A DNA stretch of 64,000 nucleotides from positions 372,001 through 436,000 of the forward strand of contig CAWJEG010000007.1 in assembly GCA_963841845.1 (NCBI GenBank), in the 5' to 3' direction. The DNA comes from CAVVGZ01 sp963841845. Lineage in GTDB: Bacteria > Chloroflexota > Anaerolineae > Anaerolineales > Anaerolineaceae. Positions within the stretch are counted from its first letter, which is position 1. Each line of letters opens with the position of its first letter. The notes below the pieces were generated by a model. That model did no database searches. It saw only the letters and a program-made list of their open reading frames with translations, and had not been told where the DNA came from. Position numbers and translations under genes: made by a program. This document shows positions 1 to 8,862 of this stretch, in pieces.

Positions 1-351
1 TAAATGAGCTTTTTTACCTCAACCTTATTCCAACCATGGTTTCATTATTATCGTATATGAAAGGAGCTATCTACGTCCCTAATAAAACCAATAAAACATC
101 TATATTATTAAGTGGTTTTTCAATCCCCTTCCCCAAACATCTTAATTAGAAAAAAAATCGCCCCCCAGTCCTGGAAGGCGTTTTTCAACCACAAAAAGAA
201 TCTCATACTCCTGCCTTATCGGTCGAAAAGCATTAACGCGAAACGAGTACTTTTTAGGATCCCAATGGGGTGTGCACAGCATAACTCACACAGTTACCCA
301 TGGTTTATATAAAAGAAAAAAATAGGTAGATCCACCATGGGCACCAGCATC
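1..351. other. Left-edge noncoding stretch
   Basis: No convincing gene is seen. The only open frames are short, low-complexity and lack ribosome binding sites. The stretch contains a terminator hairpin at 159-185 and a conserved repeat block at 258-283. Together these form the left-most copy of the composite element found in the spacers of the accessory region. Confidence 0.5.
159..185 (-). terminator. Minus-strand terminator hairpin, repeat copy A
   Basis: On the minus strand CGCCTTCCAG can pair with CTGGGGGGCG using two G-U wobbles, and a run of seven T follows. It lies about 170 bp downstream of the broken gene ending at 352. The same wobble-paired stem design recurs at 12185-12208 and 13013-13040. 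Confidence 0.6.
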
Positions 352-1170
352 TTAGATCATCAAAGCTTTCGGCCAGGGTTCCCGGCGCGCTTGAGTCCAG
401 CGCGTATTCACATAGTTCAAAGCGAAGAAGTTTTGCACCAGGTGTAACCAGAACGCCCCGGATTCGCTCAGTTCGAGAAACTCAGCATGGCGAACTGCCA
501 GTCCGGCGTGTTCGATTATTCTCAGCCACCGGCGCGCTTTTTGGGCATCGTCTCCCAGGGCTGCATCGAGGTCACCCAGTGGTATACGGGTGTCATAGAA
601 CCGCCAGTCCAGCCACCACCATCCGGCCATTTCGCCGGCGAACGGCATACGCAGGGCGATCGCCGTCCGTCCAGTTTTGAATGCCTCCATCCAGCTGTTT
701 AGATCGAATGAATTCAGCACAAAGCAGTCATCCAATTGTGACCCGGCACCAGGACCAACCCCAATATAGCCGTCGCGTGTGACCGATGAGTAGCGTGGAA
801 CGTTTCCCTTTTATAAAGCCCCATACCGATGTGGGTTCAAAATCGTTGTTGGTACACCAATCATTGATCATCCGGTACTGCTCTCTGCGGGTTTTCAATC
901 TGGGCATGCACACAGCTGCCAGGTGCAGGTATTCTCCTACCGAAGTATATGGGAAATGTAAACAGGGGATAGGTTGTAATTTGGTCTACACCGAGTTCAG
1001 CAGCACGAACCAGATCATCCAATAAATTGGAGGGTGTCTGTTTGGAAGTAGCGAACACGATATCAACGTTTACGGTGGTGAAGTTACCTCTAGCTGGCAA
1101 ATACAGTACACGTCCAGTAGCCTTGGGGTAATAACCTTGCCCGAGAATAACCAGGCATTCAGGATGAAAG
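352..1170 (-). pseudogene. Broken HemN/HemW-like radical SAM gene (C-terminal part)
   Basis: Three overlapping minus-strand frames join into one protein resembling the C-terminal half of HemN/HemW-type radical SAM enzymes. The first piece carries VDIVFATSKQT and the TTYPLFTFP region. It then shifts frame near position 935. The second piece carries KTRREQYRMINDW and shifts again near 805-815, within an A/G-rich run. The third reads RYSSVTRDGYIGVGPGAGS and continues to a stop at 352. The last motif matches the family's glycine-rich segment. The N-terminal half with the CxxxCxxC cluster motif is absent, because the next gene begins at 1174. This is therefore a truncated and doubly frameshifted remnant. 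Sequencing error could explain the shifts but not the missing N-terminus. Confidence 0.75.
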
Positions 1171-1173
1171 AAT

Positions 1174-1518
1174 TCAATTTTTGCCCTCCTGCTGCCTTAT
1201 CAGGTATGCGATGGATTCCTCAAATAGAGGCAGGTACTGCCGGTAGTCCTCGGAATATTCCAGATTGATCTGGACCCATTCACGCATCTTTGGCTTTCCC
1301 AGTGGCTGAAATGGAACTGTATTCTGGTCTGTCTTCAGCAACCTGGCCACGGTTTCTTCTGGGAGCTTGACCCCAACACCTTCCTCATAGAGGCAGATAC
1401 ACAGCTTCCTACCCACGTAATAGGCTGGAAAACCGAACATCTTGCCACATCGGACAAGCGGATTGCCTGAAAGCAGCTCATCCAGGATATTTTTATGTTC
1501 TGGATTAAATCGCGTCAT
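1174..1518 (-). CDS. TfoX/Sxy N-terminal-domain-like protein
   Basis: This 114-residue protein resembles stand-alone TfoX N-terminal-domain proteins. It has an early GKMFGFPAYYVGRKLCICLY segment followed by GVGVKLPEE, which fits the beta-strand core of that fold. Function is unknown for most such single-domain bacterial members; only the two-domain TfoX/Sxy proteins are linked to competence. Its start overlaps the end of the upstream frameshifted membrane gene by about 14 bp, so the two were probably co-transcribed. The short length is normal for the family. Confidence 0.65.
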   Translation of the reverse strand: MTRFNPEHKNILDELLSGNPLVRCGKMFGFPAYYVGRKLCICLYEEGVGVKLPEETVARLLKTDQNTVPFQPLGKPKMREWVQINLEYSEDYRQYLPLFEESIAYLIRQQEGKN

Positions 1519-2000
1519 TACCCTCTATCTCCAGGTACTTGCGTACTGCAGGTAGAAGTGTCAAGAGGATAAGTAATCCACTCCAGACATAATAGATCGT
1601 GTGCAGTATAAAATACTCCACCCAGATCAATTCCACTGTTAGCCAGATAATCAAAATCACGCCATCCGCCAGGGATCCTGCCCAGCTCCAGTGGTGTGAC
1701 TTAAGAGGATTGAAATGGTTCAGCCACTGCCAGGCTGGTTTTTTCCATACACCGTAAGCGATCAAGGTTGGATAAATCCCCAGGAACAGGAACATCACCG
1801 CCCCGGGAATTAAGAAGTTTTGGAATGGTGAACCTTGTATGAGGGTAAGTGGCATCTGCATCAAGCTGCCGTCCGGCTTGATCATGAGTAGATAGTCCGC
1901 AGATGATACCAGCCAAACCCTCCAGTGCAAGCAGAACAATTAATAACCAAATGATAACCGGTCTGGAATTGGTTGTTTTCATGAGTAATACCTGCCTCAC
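1505..2000 (-). pseudogene. Frameshifted small multi-pass membrane protein
   Basis: Two minus-strand frames combine into one hydrophobic protein of about 165 residues. The N-terminal piece starts at 2000 and contains SRPVIIWLLIVLLALEGLAG, a clear membrane segment. The C-terminal piece continues from LLMIKPDGSLMQMP and has about three more membrane helices. The join is near 1885-1895, where one missing base would restore the expected G-L-L-L-M-I reading. The family was not identified; it resembles uncharacterised small membrane proteins. The gene overlaps the start of the TfoX-like gene. It could be a sequencing error, but it sits in a region with several other broken genes. Confidence 0.65.
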
Positions 2001-2126
2001 TCTGGATATATCAAAAATGTTAGGTGATATCGGATTATTATCCTGCCACTATTCAATCATATAACCTATTCATCTTGGAAGTCCAGGTGAATTCCTCATC
2101 TCAAATCAAGAAATGAAAATAAGTAT

Positions 2127-2720
2127 TTACACAATTTTCTCATCAAATCCCATGATGTTCTTTATAGTATCTGTATTCTGCTTTGATGTGAGTATTTCAA
2201 GTAACAAAAAAGCCACATCCATTGCCGTTGACGGGTTCCAGCAAGTAATGATGTTGTCATCCATAACAACGGGTTGATTGATCACATTTACCCCAAATGC
2301 CCGTAATGCTTCCTGTCGGATCGAACTTTTATTGTAGGTTGTGGCCTTCTTCCCGGCTAAAATTCCACTTTTGCCTAAAGGTAATGCTGCAACACAAACC
2401 GATGCAATGACTTTGTTATGTTTCTTAAATTCGCGGATGATATTCAAAAATCGTTCATCATATGCAACTTTATAATAATCATATTCCTCGAATCCGCCGG
2501 GAATCGCCAGGGCATCATAATCATTGACATTGATTTCATCCACCAGGAAATTGACGATCCATTTTTGATTAAAACTGCTGCAAACTTCCTTTTTTAAGCC
2601 GCATGTAAATAACTGCGTCGAATGATCGCCATCGACCAGGTTCCATCCAAACACATCAATAAACACACTGGCTTCATATGTTTCGAAGCCATCAGCCAGC
2701 AGTAATAGGATCTTCTTCAT
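2127..2720 (-). CDS. DJ-1/PfpI family protein
   Basis: This 197-residue single-domain protein of the DJ-1/ThiJ/PfpI superfamily is complete. The N-terminal LLLLADGFETYE segment supplies the acidic residue near position 15. The nucleophile elbow ASVCVAALPLG places the reactive Cys at residue 109. The IPGGFEEYDYY region precedes it as expected. Family members include glyoxalase III-like, chaperone, peptidase and amidase proteins, so the substrate cannot be assigned. It is a single minus-strand gene with spacers of about 90 bp upstream and 125 bp downstream. Confidence 0.85.
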   Translation of the reverse strand: MKKILLLLADGFETYEASVFIDVFGWNLVDGDHSTQLFTCGLKKEVCSSFNQKWIVNFLVDEINVNDYDALAIPGGFEEYDYYKVAYDERFLNIIREFKKHNKVIASVCVAALPLGKSGILAGKKATTYNKSSIRQEALRAFGVNVINQPVVMDDNIITCWNPSTAMDVAFLLLEILTSKQNTDTIKNIMGFDEKIV

Positions 2721-2810
2721 GGTTTGTTATCCTTCATTTGGTTAGAATTTGACTGACAATAAATTAATTATACAGAATCCTGATCCATGGAAATGTTACA
2801 ATTCACCCGG

Positions 2811-3728
2811 CTAAACCATCATCGATTTAGATGTGGGGGTTTCCAATGCCGATATCGCGCTTGCTCCTGCCTGTTTATTCTGCCAGGTCTTTTGGTCGGC
2901 AAGTGTCTTTGGCCCAAACAGGATCACAATGGTTGCAGTTGCTAAGGAGTAAAGCAGGATAGATACCCACCAGTATGTATCGGGCATGGAATAATCCCCA
3001 AAAATTCCAGCCATTACGACCAGGGAGGCATTGGCAAGGAAATGCATCATGATTCCAGCAACAAGCGTGCTGCGTTCGGTATTATTATAGATCCAGGTTT
3101 GCAGCACACTGATCATCACAGCCGTCAGAACAAATGACCAATATGCTGGAGAAAATATTCCATTCATTTCATGCTGAGCCAATCCCGGTACAAGAAAAGC
3201 AGGCGTGTGCCACAATCCCCAGAATACCCCCAGAACCAGGGCTGAATGCAGTGCATTCCATCTGGTTTGCATCTCTCCCAGCAGATAACCCCTCCAGCCT
3301 AATTCTTCTGAAATGGCCCCAAAGGTAATCTCTACCACCAGAAATTGAAGCAGCACAGGAATGTTGGTGACAAGCTGCCTTGCATATTCCATGGAGATAG
3401 GTTGTCCGGATAAAGCACATGAAAGAATATATGCGCTGATATTCAATGCCGGTAAAATTAACAGGCCCCCAATGATGATTGGTGGTTTTGCATCCGGCCA
3501 GCGGTATGTCCGCTTCCAGAAGTCACGTCTTTGGTCCGGATCCTTCACCAGGTAAGTGAAAAAGATACCCATCGTGGACGGAACGAAAGTGATCATGGCT
3601 ATTAAGAGCATATTCAACTCCGAATCCATCCCCTCCCTGGAGAGTAAGATTGGTATCCAAAGAATACCACTTACCAAATATATGGCGGCAATGAACCCCC
3701 AAATTTTGAAGGCCCATTTCATTTTCAT
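2811..3728 (-). CDS. CPBP family intramembrane metalloprotease
   Basis: This 305-residue polytopic membrane protein has all three CPBP (Abi/CAAX-protease-like) motifs: EELGWRGYLL with the Glu pair at 141-142 and Arg at 146, FWGLWHTP with His at about 174, and MMHFLANAS with His at about 229 and Asn at about 233. These residues form the glutamyl/His metal-binding protease site of the family. The ATG at 3728 is supported by an AGGAGG ribosome binding site 5-6 bases upstream. It is divergent from the winged-helix regulator starting at 3984, with a long palindrome between them, so that regulator probably controls it. The substrate is unknown. Confidence 0.85.
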   Translation of the reverse strand: MKMKWAFKIWGFIAAIYLVSGILWIPILLSREGMDSELNMLLIAMITFVPSTMGIFFTYLVKDPDQRRDFWKRTYRWPDAKPPIIIGGLLILPALNISAYILSCALSGQPISMEYARQLVTNIPVLLQFLVVEITFGAISEELGWRGYLLGEMQTRWNALHSALVLGVFWGLWHTPAFLVPGLAQHEMNGIFSPAYWSFVLTAVMISVLQTWIYNNTERSTLVAGIMMHFLANASLVVMAGIFGDYSMPDTYWWVSILLYSLATATIVILFGPKTLADQKTWQNKQAGASAISALETPTSKSMMV

Positions 3729-3918
3729 TCAGCCTCCTTAGATACTTTCGTGGACTGGCAGCACCCCAACAGCCAGCAAAGGAAGCGTATGAATCGATAC
3801 CTGCTGCACATTTCAACCTCCTTTCAAAACCATCACAGGATATTCTCCCTCCGGAAAGCCTTCAGAATCCATCCTTGTAAAATCTCCCGAACAAGGGTAT
3901 GATAATATCGTATTCACT

Positions 3919-3954
3919 ATTGGTTATATTACCATATTTGGTATTATAACCAAT
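3919..3954. promoter_or_regulatory. 36-bp near-palindromic operator candidate
   Basis: Perfect 10-bp arms ATTGGTTATA and TATAACCAAT flank an inner, nearly symmetric core (TTACCA/TGGTAT). The site lies between the divergent CPBP protease and winged-helix regulator genes, about 30 bp before the regulator ATG. A partial repeat, TATGGTAATA, follows directly. The likely role is binding of a dimeric regulator, probably the adjacent one acting on both genes. Confidence 0.7.
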
Positions 3955-3983
3955 TATGGTAATAATGTCAAGAGGTTAACAGA

Positions 3984-4526
3984 ATGCCTGGAGAAAAAGC
4001 AAACCTGATCCTGCACCCCGTTCGATTAAGAATTCTGACTGCAGTATCCAACTACCGCATGACAGCCAGTGAAATCTCGGATGCCATGCCGGAGATACCC
4101 CTGACCACGCTTTACCGGCACATTAATGTCCTGATGGAAGGCGGCCTGCTCACCATTGTAGAGGAAAGGCAAGTCCGCGGCACGGTTGAACGGCTGTATG
4201 CCCTCACCGCTCCCCCATCCCTGACCGCTGATGACCTGACTGGAATGTCCAGGGAGGAATGCGAACAGGCCTTCACCATCTACCTCTCCACATTGATGAG
4301 CGATGCCCAACGTTATCTGGAAAGCAAGACAGGCTCCTCCGGAATTAATCCCCTGGAGGACGGTGTACACATCAGTAAAGTCCAGTTATTCTTAACGGAT
4401 AACGAATTCAACGAGTTGAACTCAAAAATGATGGGATTGATGCTTGACGCAGCAAAAAATCAGCCGGCGGATGGCAGGTTCAGGCGAATGTTTTCCTATA
4501 TATTTATCCCGATGGATAAGGATTGA
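3984..4526 (+). CDS. Winged-helix (ArsR-like) transcriptional regulator
   Basis: This 180-residue protein has an N-terminal winged helix-turn-helix at about residues 10-75. It opens with HPVRLRILTAV, typical of ArsR-like domains, followed by the recognition region PLTTLYRHINVLMEGGLLT and a wing with ERQVRGTVERLY. The C-terminal half is helical and charged, and may bind ligand or mediate dimerisation. There is no Cys pair of the metal-sensing ArsR type. An AGAGG ribosome binding site precedes the start. It is divergent from a CPBP protease across a palindrome, so autoregulation and control of the protease are the likely roles. Confidence 0.8.
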   Translation: MPGEKANLILHPVRLRILTAVSNYRMTASEISDAMPEIPLTTLYRHINVLMEGGLLTIVEERQVRGTVERLYALTAPPSLTADDLTGMSREECEQAFTIYLSTLMSDAQRYLESKTGSSGINPLEDGVHISKVQLFLTDNEFNELNSKMMGLMLDAAKNQPADGRFRRMFSYIFIPMDKD

Positions 4527-4649
4527 AATAGAATACTATATGGAATCCACGTTTGTCATACCTGGATAACGAAATATCTTACCGATTACGAAGGGTGCCC
4601 TTAACGCCAATGTGTAGGAGAAGTGAACTAACAGGATGAAATACAAACC

Positions 4650-5711
4650 ATGTTTGTAGGCGGTGAATTTTATTACGATGAACGCTGGCTTGTCGAGAAA
4701 CCAGTGATTTCAACTGAAGGCATGACTTTTCTCAATGGGGGAACAGCCTGCCTTTTTGTGATCAGCGATTATTTGCTTGATCATGGAATTAAAAAGATCT
4801 TGCTGCCGTCCTATTTATGCCCGTCCATCATAACCACACTGCAACGCTGCGGGCTAAGCTGCGATTATTATCAAATCAACCCGGATTTTTCCATAGACCT
4901 GGATGATTTTTCCCAAAAAGCAAATGTTCACCAGGCGGTTTATTTCATCAATTATTTCGGCTTTTCCCACCCAATGGCAGTTCGTAATTATCTGGCAAGC
5001 CTTCGCCAAAAAGGGGTCATTGTGGTGGAAGATAATGCTCAGGCTGGTTTTTTGGATCAAACCACTGGCGATTTCATCTTTAATAGTATGCGTAAACTAT
5101 CGGCCTATGACGGGGGATATTTGATCACCCCATTTGATGGTACCGATTATGTTAATAAATACCAGGGCCGCTCAAACCGTCGTTTACCAGTGATTCGGGA
5201 ATATCGTAAACAGTTGGCGGATTATCTTTATCAAGGTACAGGAATCCATGCTGAACTGCAGCAAATGTATAATCTCGCAGAAAGCTATTATGACTCAGAT
5301 CTTGTTATCGAAGGTGATCCGCAGGAGCGGTGGCATATCGAACATTTGGATTGGAAAGGAATTAAGCAGGTTCGCCGGGAAAATTACATCTATCTGCTGA
5401 ATCTGATATCTGGTATATCTGAATTGGACCCGATTTTCCCGGTCCTCCAGGAGGAAAATATGCCCCTTGGATTGCCAGTTTATGTCTCTGGTGTTTCCCG
5501 TGATTGGCTGATAAATGAATTAGGAAATGCCGGGATCGGATTAACGATTCATTGGGATGAACTGGTGAGCGACCCACGCCTCAACGGAAATCGTACTGCT
5601 GTAAATATGGTCAGCAAAATTCTTACCCTGGTGATTGATCAGCGCACCAGTCACAAACAAATGGATTATCTTGTCCAGAATTTATTCGATTCCATTAAAT
5701 GCAAAAGGTAG
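4650..5711 (+). CDS. DegT/DnrJ/EryC1-like PLP-dependent aminotransferase
   Basis: This 353-residue protein has the fold type I aminotransferase pattern of the DegT/DnrJ/EryC1/StrS group. It shows LLPSYLCPSI near residue 51, VVEDNAQA with the cofactor-binding Asp at about 128, and FNSMRKLSAYDGGYL with the presumed Schiff-base Lys at about 149. Such enzymes normally transfer an amino group to a sugar or polyol intermediate. No sugar-biosynthesis genes adjoin it, so the substrate is open. It follows the regulator by about 120 bp and converges with the DUF7000-like gene. Confidence 0.7.
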   Translation: MFVGGEFYYDERWLVEKPVISTEGMTFLNGGTACLFVISDYLLDHGIKKILLPSYLCPSIITTLQRCGLSCDYYQINPDFSIDLDDFSQKANVHQAVYFINYFGFSHPMAVRNYLASLRQKGVIVVEDNAQAGFLDQTTGDFIFNSMRKLSAYDGGYLITPFDGTDYVNKYQGRSNRRLPVIREYRKQLADYLYQGTGIHAELQQMYNLAESYYDSDLVIEGDPQERWHIEHLDWKGIKQVRRENYIYLLNLISGISELDPIFPVLQEENMPLGLPVYVSGVSRDWLINELGNAGIGLTIHWDELVSDPRLNGNRTAVNMVSKILTLVIDQRTSHKQMDYLVQNLFDSIKCKR

Positions 5712-5754
5712 GGGTGACTGCAATTTATCTTATTCAAGAAGCATTTGTCCATGG

Positions 5755-6255
5755 TCAGCTTGATGGTGTCGATAAAAATCCCTCAATATCCTCAATAAAT
5801 TTCAATGTCCCTCTCTCAATCTCTTTTGTTAGTGCATCAAAATCACTAAAATCCGGGTTGTCAACTAAAATGGTCTCAATAATAGAATCAACGCCTTTCG
5901 CAGTTGGTACGACGAAGTATTTACTCCAATCGCTTTCTTGGAATAATTTCCAGTATTTAGTTTGAACCTGTTTATTGTATCCTGCTAACCAGGCTTCAAA
6001 TCTGAGCGGTTGGTGGATAAAAACAATCGCAATTTTCAATTTTCGATCTTTTAATAATTTTGGATTCAGGGAAAAAAAAGTCATATCCATATAACCATAA
6101 TAAATGTTGCCGGTCACAAAATATTCAGGATATTTGTTTTGAAAATACGTCCTCAAACCCATGACATATTCCATCAATCCTTTGTATGCCTTTTGAATGG
6201 CGCCCTTCTCCATTTGTTTTCTATATTCATTCATATATTCATGAAAAGGTTCCAT
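5755..6255 (-). CDS. DUF7000-like protein of unknown function
   Basis: The protein of about 166 residues begins MEPFHEYMNEYRKQMEKG and contains AIQKAYKGLMEYVMGLRTYF, resembling a family of small uncharacterised bacterial proteins (DUF7000, recalled from family knowledge). The ATG at 6255 is preferred because GGAG lies at the right distance; a TTG at 6276 would add seven residues. There are no membrane segments or catalytic motifs. It is a single-gene unit. Confidence 0.6.
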   Translation of the reverse strand: MEPFHEYMNEYRKQMEKGAIQKAYKGLMEYVMGLRTYFQNKYPEYFVTGNIYYGYMDMTFFSLNPKLLKDRKLKIAIVFIHQPLRFEAWLAGYNKQVQTKYWKLFQESDWSKYFVVPTAKGVDSIIETILVDNPDFSDFDALTKEIERGTLKFIEDIEGFLSTPSS

Positions 6256-6346
6256 TTTTGACTCCGATTTTTTCAATGATCTTTATTAGTTATTCCACCG
6301 GTTCGATCCACATTTTGTCAGGCATTTGATAAAGGCAGCCTGTACT

Positions 6347-6821
6347 TTACCCCCGAAGGATGCACAATGCCTGGCGAATTTCGCCTAAATGGTAAGCAGT
6401 GTGAGCTACTACAGCAAGTCCCCTGCCAATTTCGTCTTCGCTTGACCATTCAGGGGCGGACTTGATCAGGTTCAGTATGATATTGTAATTCGTCCGTAAA
6501 TCATCCTGGATGGATTGCCACTCTTCAGCTGTAACCTGATCGACTGTGCGCCAAATTTCATCCCAGTCTGCTTTTGGAAAATCGAGGTCAAGCATCGATT
6601 TTTCTAGAACATCCAGGTAGAAAGCGACATGCTTGACCTGTGCTGCTAAAGTTGCACACTTCCCGCCCACTGGAATGGATGCCTCATCTGCCGTGATACC
6701 GGCCAGCGTTTCAAACAATGACGTATTCTTATCCAGATAAATGCCCTGAACGTTATCAAAGGTTTCATCAAGCAGTATTAGAAGGGCTTTTGTGAAATGC
6801 TCGGACAGAATTAGAATTCAT
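6347..6821 (-). pseudogene. DinB-like protein with N-terminal frameshift
   Basis: The long frame (123 residues) covers most of a DinB/DfsB-like four-helix protein. Spaced His residues fit the metal site of that fold, in QVKHVAFYLDVLE and VVAHTAYHLGEIRQ. A good ribosome binding site and ATG lie at 6821, reading M-N-S-N-S, but that frame stops after about 18 codons. The coding frame (SEHFTKALLILLDETFDNV) resumes one base out of register near 6795-6805. A single-base indel therefore separates the start signal from the body of the gene. It may be a real lesion or a sequence error. Confidence 0.7.
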
Positions 6822-7105
6822 GATATGCACCTCCTGAGGAAAAATATGCTTCGGTTACCACTATATTATCCGGTATTTTCGCTTGATGTATTTGCCAAAG
6901 GAGCCGCCCAATTGTAATTTATACAGGTTCTGGCAATTGCCTGGATTCCACACGATTAGGAAATCCTTCTTGGATTCAGATTACTCTTAACACGAACTAC
7001 CATGCCAAACTTGTAATCGCAGGTATCCTTTTAGAGAAATATGACCATCCCCTTTCATTATCATTATGCATAATATGTGTGACATCTTGCCGACACCATG
7101 CCAAC

Positions 7106-7417
7106 TTAATCGGATGATTTGTTTTTTTCATTCCCCTCCGTTCCATCTGCACAGTTTTCCGGGAGGAGCCGCACAACACCCCCCGGCAGTCGTCCTTCCC
7201 TCAGGATCGCTTCATAAACCAATTGTTCTTTCTCCCTGAGCACCGGGTTGCGGCCCCTTGTCCTGATAATGACGTTCATGCCAATATGAAAACCGCCAGG
7301 TTCAATTCTTTTTGGCAGGGTCCCTTTCTTTTTCAGATATTCAACCACGCTCGGTTTGTTGGCATAGAGGATGGCGGTTATTTTCAATTCCTCTTCGGTG
7401 AATTTGTTCTGGTTCAT
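7106..7417 (-). CDS. Small hypothetical protein
   Basis: This 103-residue protein was not recognised. The start at 7417 has a strong ribosome binding site (AAGGAG, about 7 bases upstream), which supports it as a real gene. The N-terminal half is helical (TEEELKITAILYANKPSVVE). The middle IRTRGRNPVLREKEQLVYEA looks like a basic helical segment, and the C-terminus is polar and low-complexity. It has no membrane helix or Cys motif. Confidence 0.5.
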   Translation of the reverse strand: MNQNKFTEEELKITAILYANKPSVVEYLKKKGTLPKRIEPGGFHIGMNVIIRTRGRNPVLREKEQLVYEAILREGRLPGGVVRLLPENCADGTEGNEKNKSSD

Positions 7418-7448
7418 TATTTATCTCCTTTTTACCTGAATTAAAAAA

Positions 7449-7483
7449 CGCAACCCTGAGCAGCGGTTCGCTTCAGGGTTGCG
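7449..7483 (-). terminator. Hairpin with perfect 11-bp stem, repeat copy B
   Basis: CGCAACCCTGA at 7449-7459 pairs exactly with TCAGGGTTGCG at 7473-7483 around a 13-base loop. On the minus strand it is followed by GTTTTTTAA, as in an intrinsic terminator. It sits 62 bp downstream of the DUF35 remnant, as the hairpin at 18661 sits downstream of the intact DUF35 gene. Confidence 0.65.
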
Positions 7484-7544
7484 AATCTTGATTAATATTT
7501 ATTTTGTCAGTCTTACTGCATCACCAGCCGGAACACCCGACCCC

Positions 7545-7712
7545 TTTAGGGAAGGGCTGTGCATATTCATACGCCAGTATATCACACTCATCGCCTTCCA
7601 CGCAGCAAACCGGTAACCATCTTAACTGGCATACCGATAATGGATTGTTCTTCTGCAAGGTCGGTCCCTATAACTGTGCAATGAAAATTTCCATTGCTCA
7701 TTTTCTCGTGTT
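7545..7712 (-). pseudogene. Remnant of a DUF35 Zn-ribbon/OB-fold protein
   Basis: Minus-strand translation gives CTVIGTDLAEEQSIIGMPVK and then MVTGLLR. After a +1 shift it continues EGDECDILAYEYAQ. This aligns with the C-terminal half of the intact DUF35 protein at 18698-19123, which reads IGMPVEMVTRRLREDGDERG and then ILVYGYKF. The Zn-ribbon half is missing. The remnant runs into the conserved repeat block (7537-7566) and a terminator hairpin. It is evidence that a second copy of this gene once existed here, or that its 3' part was moved. Confidence 0.75.
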
Positions 7713-7713
7713 C

Positions 7714-8130
7714 CTAACGATCAGGTTTTTGAAATAACGTAATTTGAATACCGTCGGGGTCTTGGAGCCGTACGTTATAATCACCCCACGGAGTCATGAC
7801 GGGTGGATGGATCAATGTTGCTCCATGGGCAAGTAACCGCTCCATTGCCGCTTTCAAGTCTGGCACTTGAAGTGCAAAACGAATCTGCCCGCTGATCCGT
7901 TTCTCCGCTTCGAGTTGGTCAATCGTTTGTGCTTGTAGCTCATCGAAAATCTCTAGAGTAGCGTTCCCCATATTGAGGACGAGTGCCTGACCTTGACCGT
8001 TGTTCCAAATTGCGGCAGGTTCAATTCCGAGACCGTCACAATAGAATCTTACCAATCTTTCATAATCACCAGTGGTGACAGCCACGCGCAATTCCAGGAT
8101 AGGATTGTTCGGATTTGGATTTGTCATCAT
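7714..8130 (-). CDS. VOC (glyoxalase/bleomycin-resistance) family protein
   Basis: This 138-residue protein has the two-module VOC pattern: LRVAVTTGDYERLVRFYCDGLG at the start, ALVLNMGNATLEIFDE in the middle, and IRFALQVPDLKAAMERL then WGDYNVRLQDPDGIQITLFQ at the end. The PDG-xx-I/L ending with an upstream Asp/Glu is typical. The reaction cannot be assigned, since the superfamily includes lyases, dioxygenases and resistance proteins. A GGGG-type ribosome binding site precedes the ATG. It is a complete single-gene unit. Confidence 0.8.
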   Translation of the reverse strand: MMTNPNPNNPILELRVAVTTGDYERLVRFYCDGLGIEPAAIWNNGQGQALVLNMGNATLEIFDELQAQTIDQLEAEKRISGQIRFALQVPDLKAAMERLLAHGATLIHPPVMTPWGDYNVRLQDPDGIQITLFQKPDR

Positions 8131-8224
8131 TATATGTGCCCCTTTGTGGATAACTTATGAATGTACAGAAATAACCTTGCACCGGCGCCCAACGCCATCC
8201 GTTACTGGACGGCCTGGACAATGC

Positions 8225-8250
8225 TTGCCTGCTCTGTGCCGCAGGCACAC
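8225..8250. repeat. Short dispersed repeat with GTGCC/GGCAC hairpin
   Basis: The segment TTGCCTGCTCTGTGCCGCAG and the following GCACAC recur at 10276-10301 with 24 of 26 bases the same by eye. Each copy can fold as GTGCC-KCA-GGCAC. Both copies lie in spacers of the accessory region, next to broken genes. Confidence 0.55.
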
Positions 8251-8349
8251 GTGAAAATACCGCAAGCCTCATAGCGGCAGACCCCAGGACTAGGTGCAAA
8301 GTTTGTTGATCTCTTTTGAACTGCAACAAACATATAGTCTTCCTGCGCA

Positions 8350-8856
8350 TTTTTCGATCGTGTACTTATGGAATGCGTGACGATATTTGCGATGATTTGG
8401 ATAACAAAAAGTACAAGCAGGATGATCCCCCCTCTCAAGGAATAATATTTCCAGGTCATGGTTTTTTGGAATAATATTTCAGTCATACCACAAATCCATA
8501 ATTCATCGATATGTAGAGCGCGCACATATGGAGCGCGACATATGGCCCAATTGTTTCCAATCCATTGTCTCTCGGAACGGAATCTTCAATATCCAGTCAT
8601 ACAGAGCTTCGATCGCCAGAAATGCCAGAAAGATTCCCAGAAAGATGGTGTATCGTGGTGTTTTATGCTCCTTTTGGACCAGGAAAATCGCATAAATGGC
8701 TGGAATCGCTAACAACAAATACACCCATCCAATTCTTTGCAGAAGATCAAGATGATTCTGACGCATAAGAAAGATGAAAATCAGAAACACACTGTTCACA
8801 AGCCCAAGCGCGAAATAGAATGGTTCAATCATTTTGTAAATCCTTGAGTCATTCAT
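8350..8856 (-). pseudogene. Broken multi-pass membrane protein with slippage duplications
   Basis: The N-terminal frame starts at 8856 (MNDSRIYKMIEPFYFALGLV) and has about three membrane helices, ending at KIPFRETMDWKQLG. A second frame downstream supplies SLRGGIILLVLFVIQIIANI, a further helix. Between them the coding order PYVALYISMNYGFVV is visible but interrupted. Two imperfect tandem duplications cause this: 8517-8531 with 8532-8545, and 8439-8451 with 8468-8480 (29-bp spacing). The intact protein would be about 145 residues. It resembles uncharacterised 4-5-helix membrane proteins. The duplications look like replication slippage in a decaying gene. Confidence 0.7.
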
Positions 8857-8862
8857 CCATTT

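Noticed and set aside
112..312. Plus-strand open frame of 66 codons
   Set aside because: There is no ribosome binding site, the composition is low-complexity, and it overlaps the terminator and repeat.
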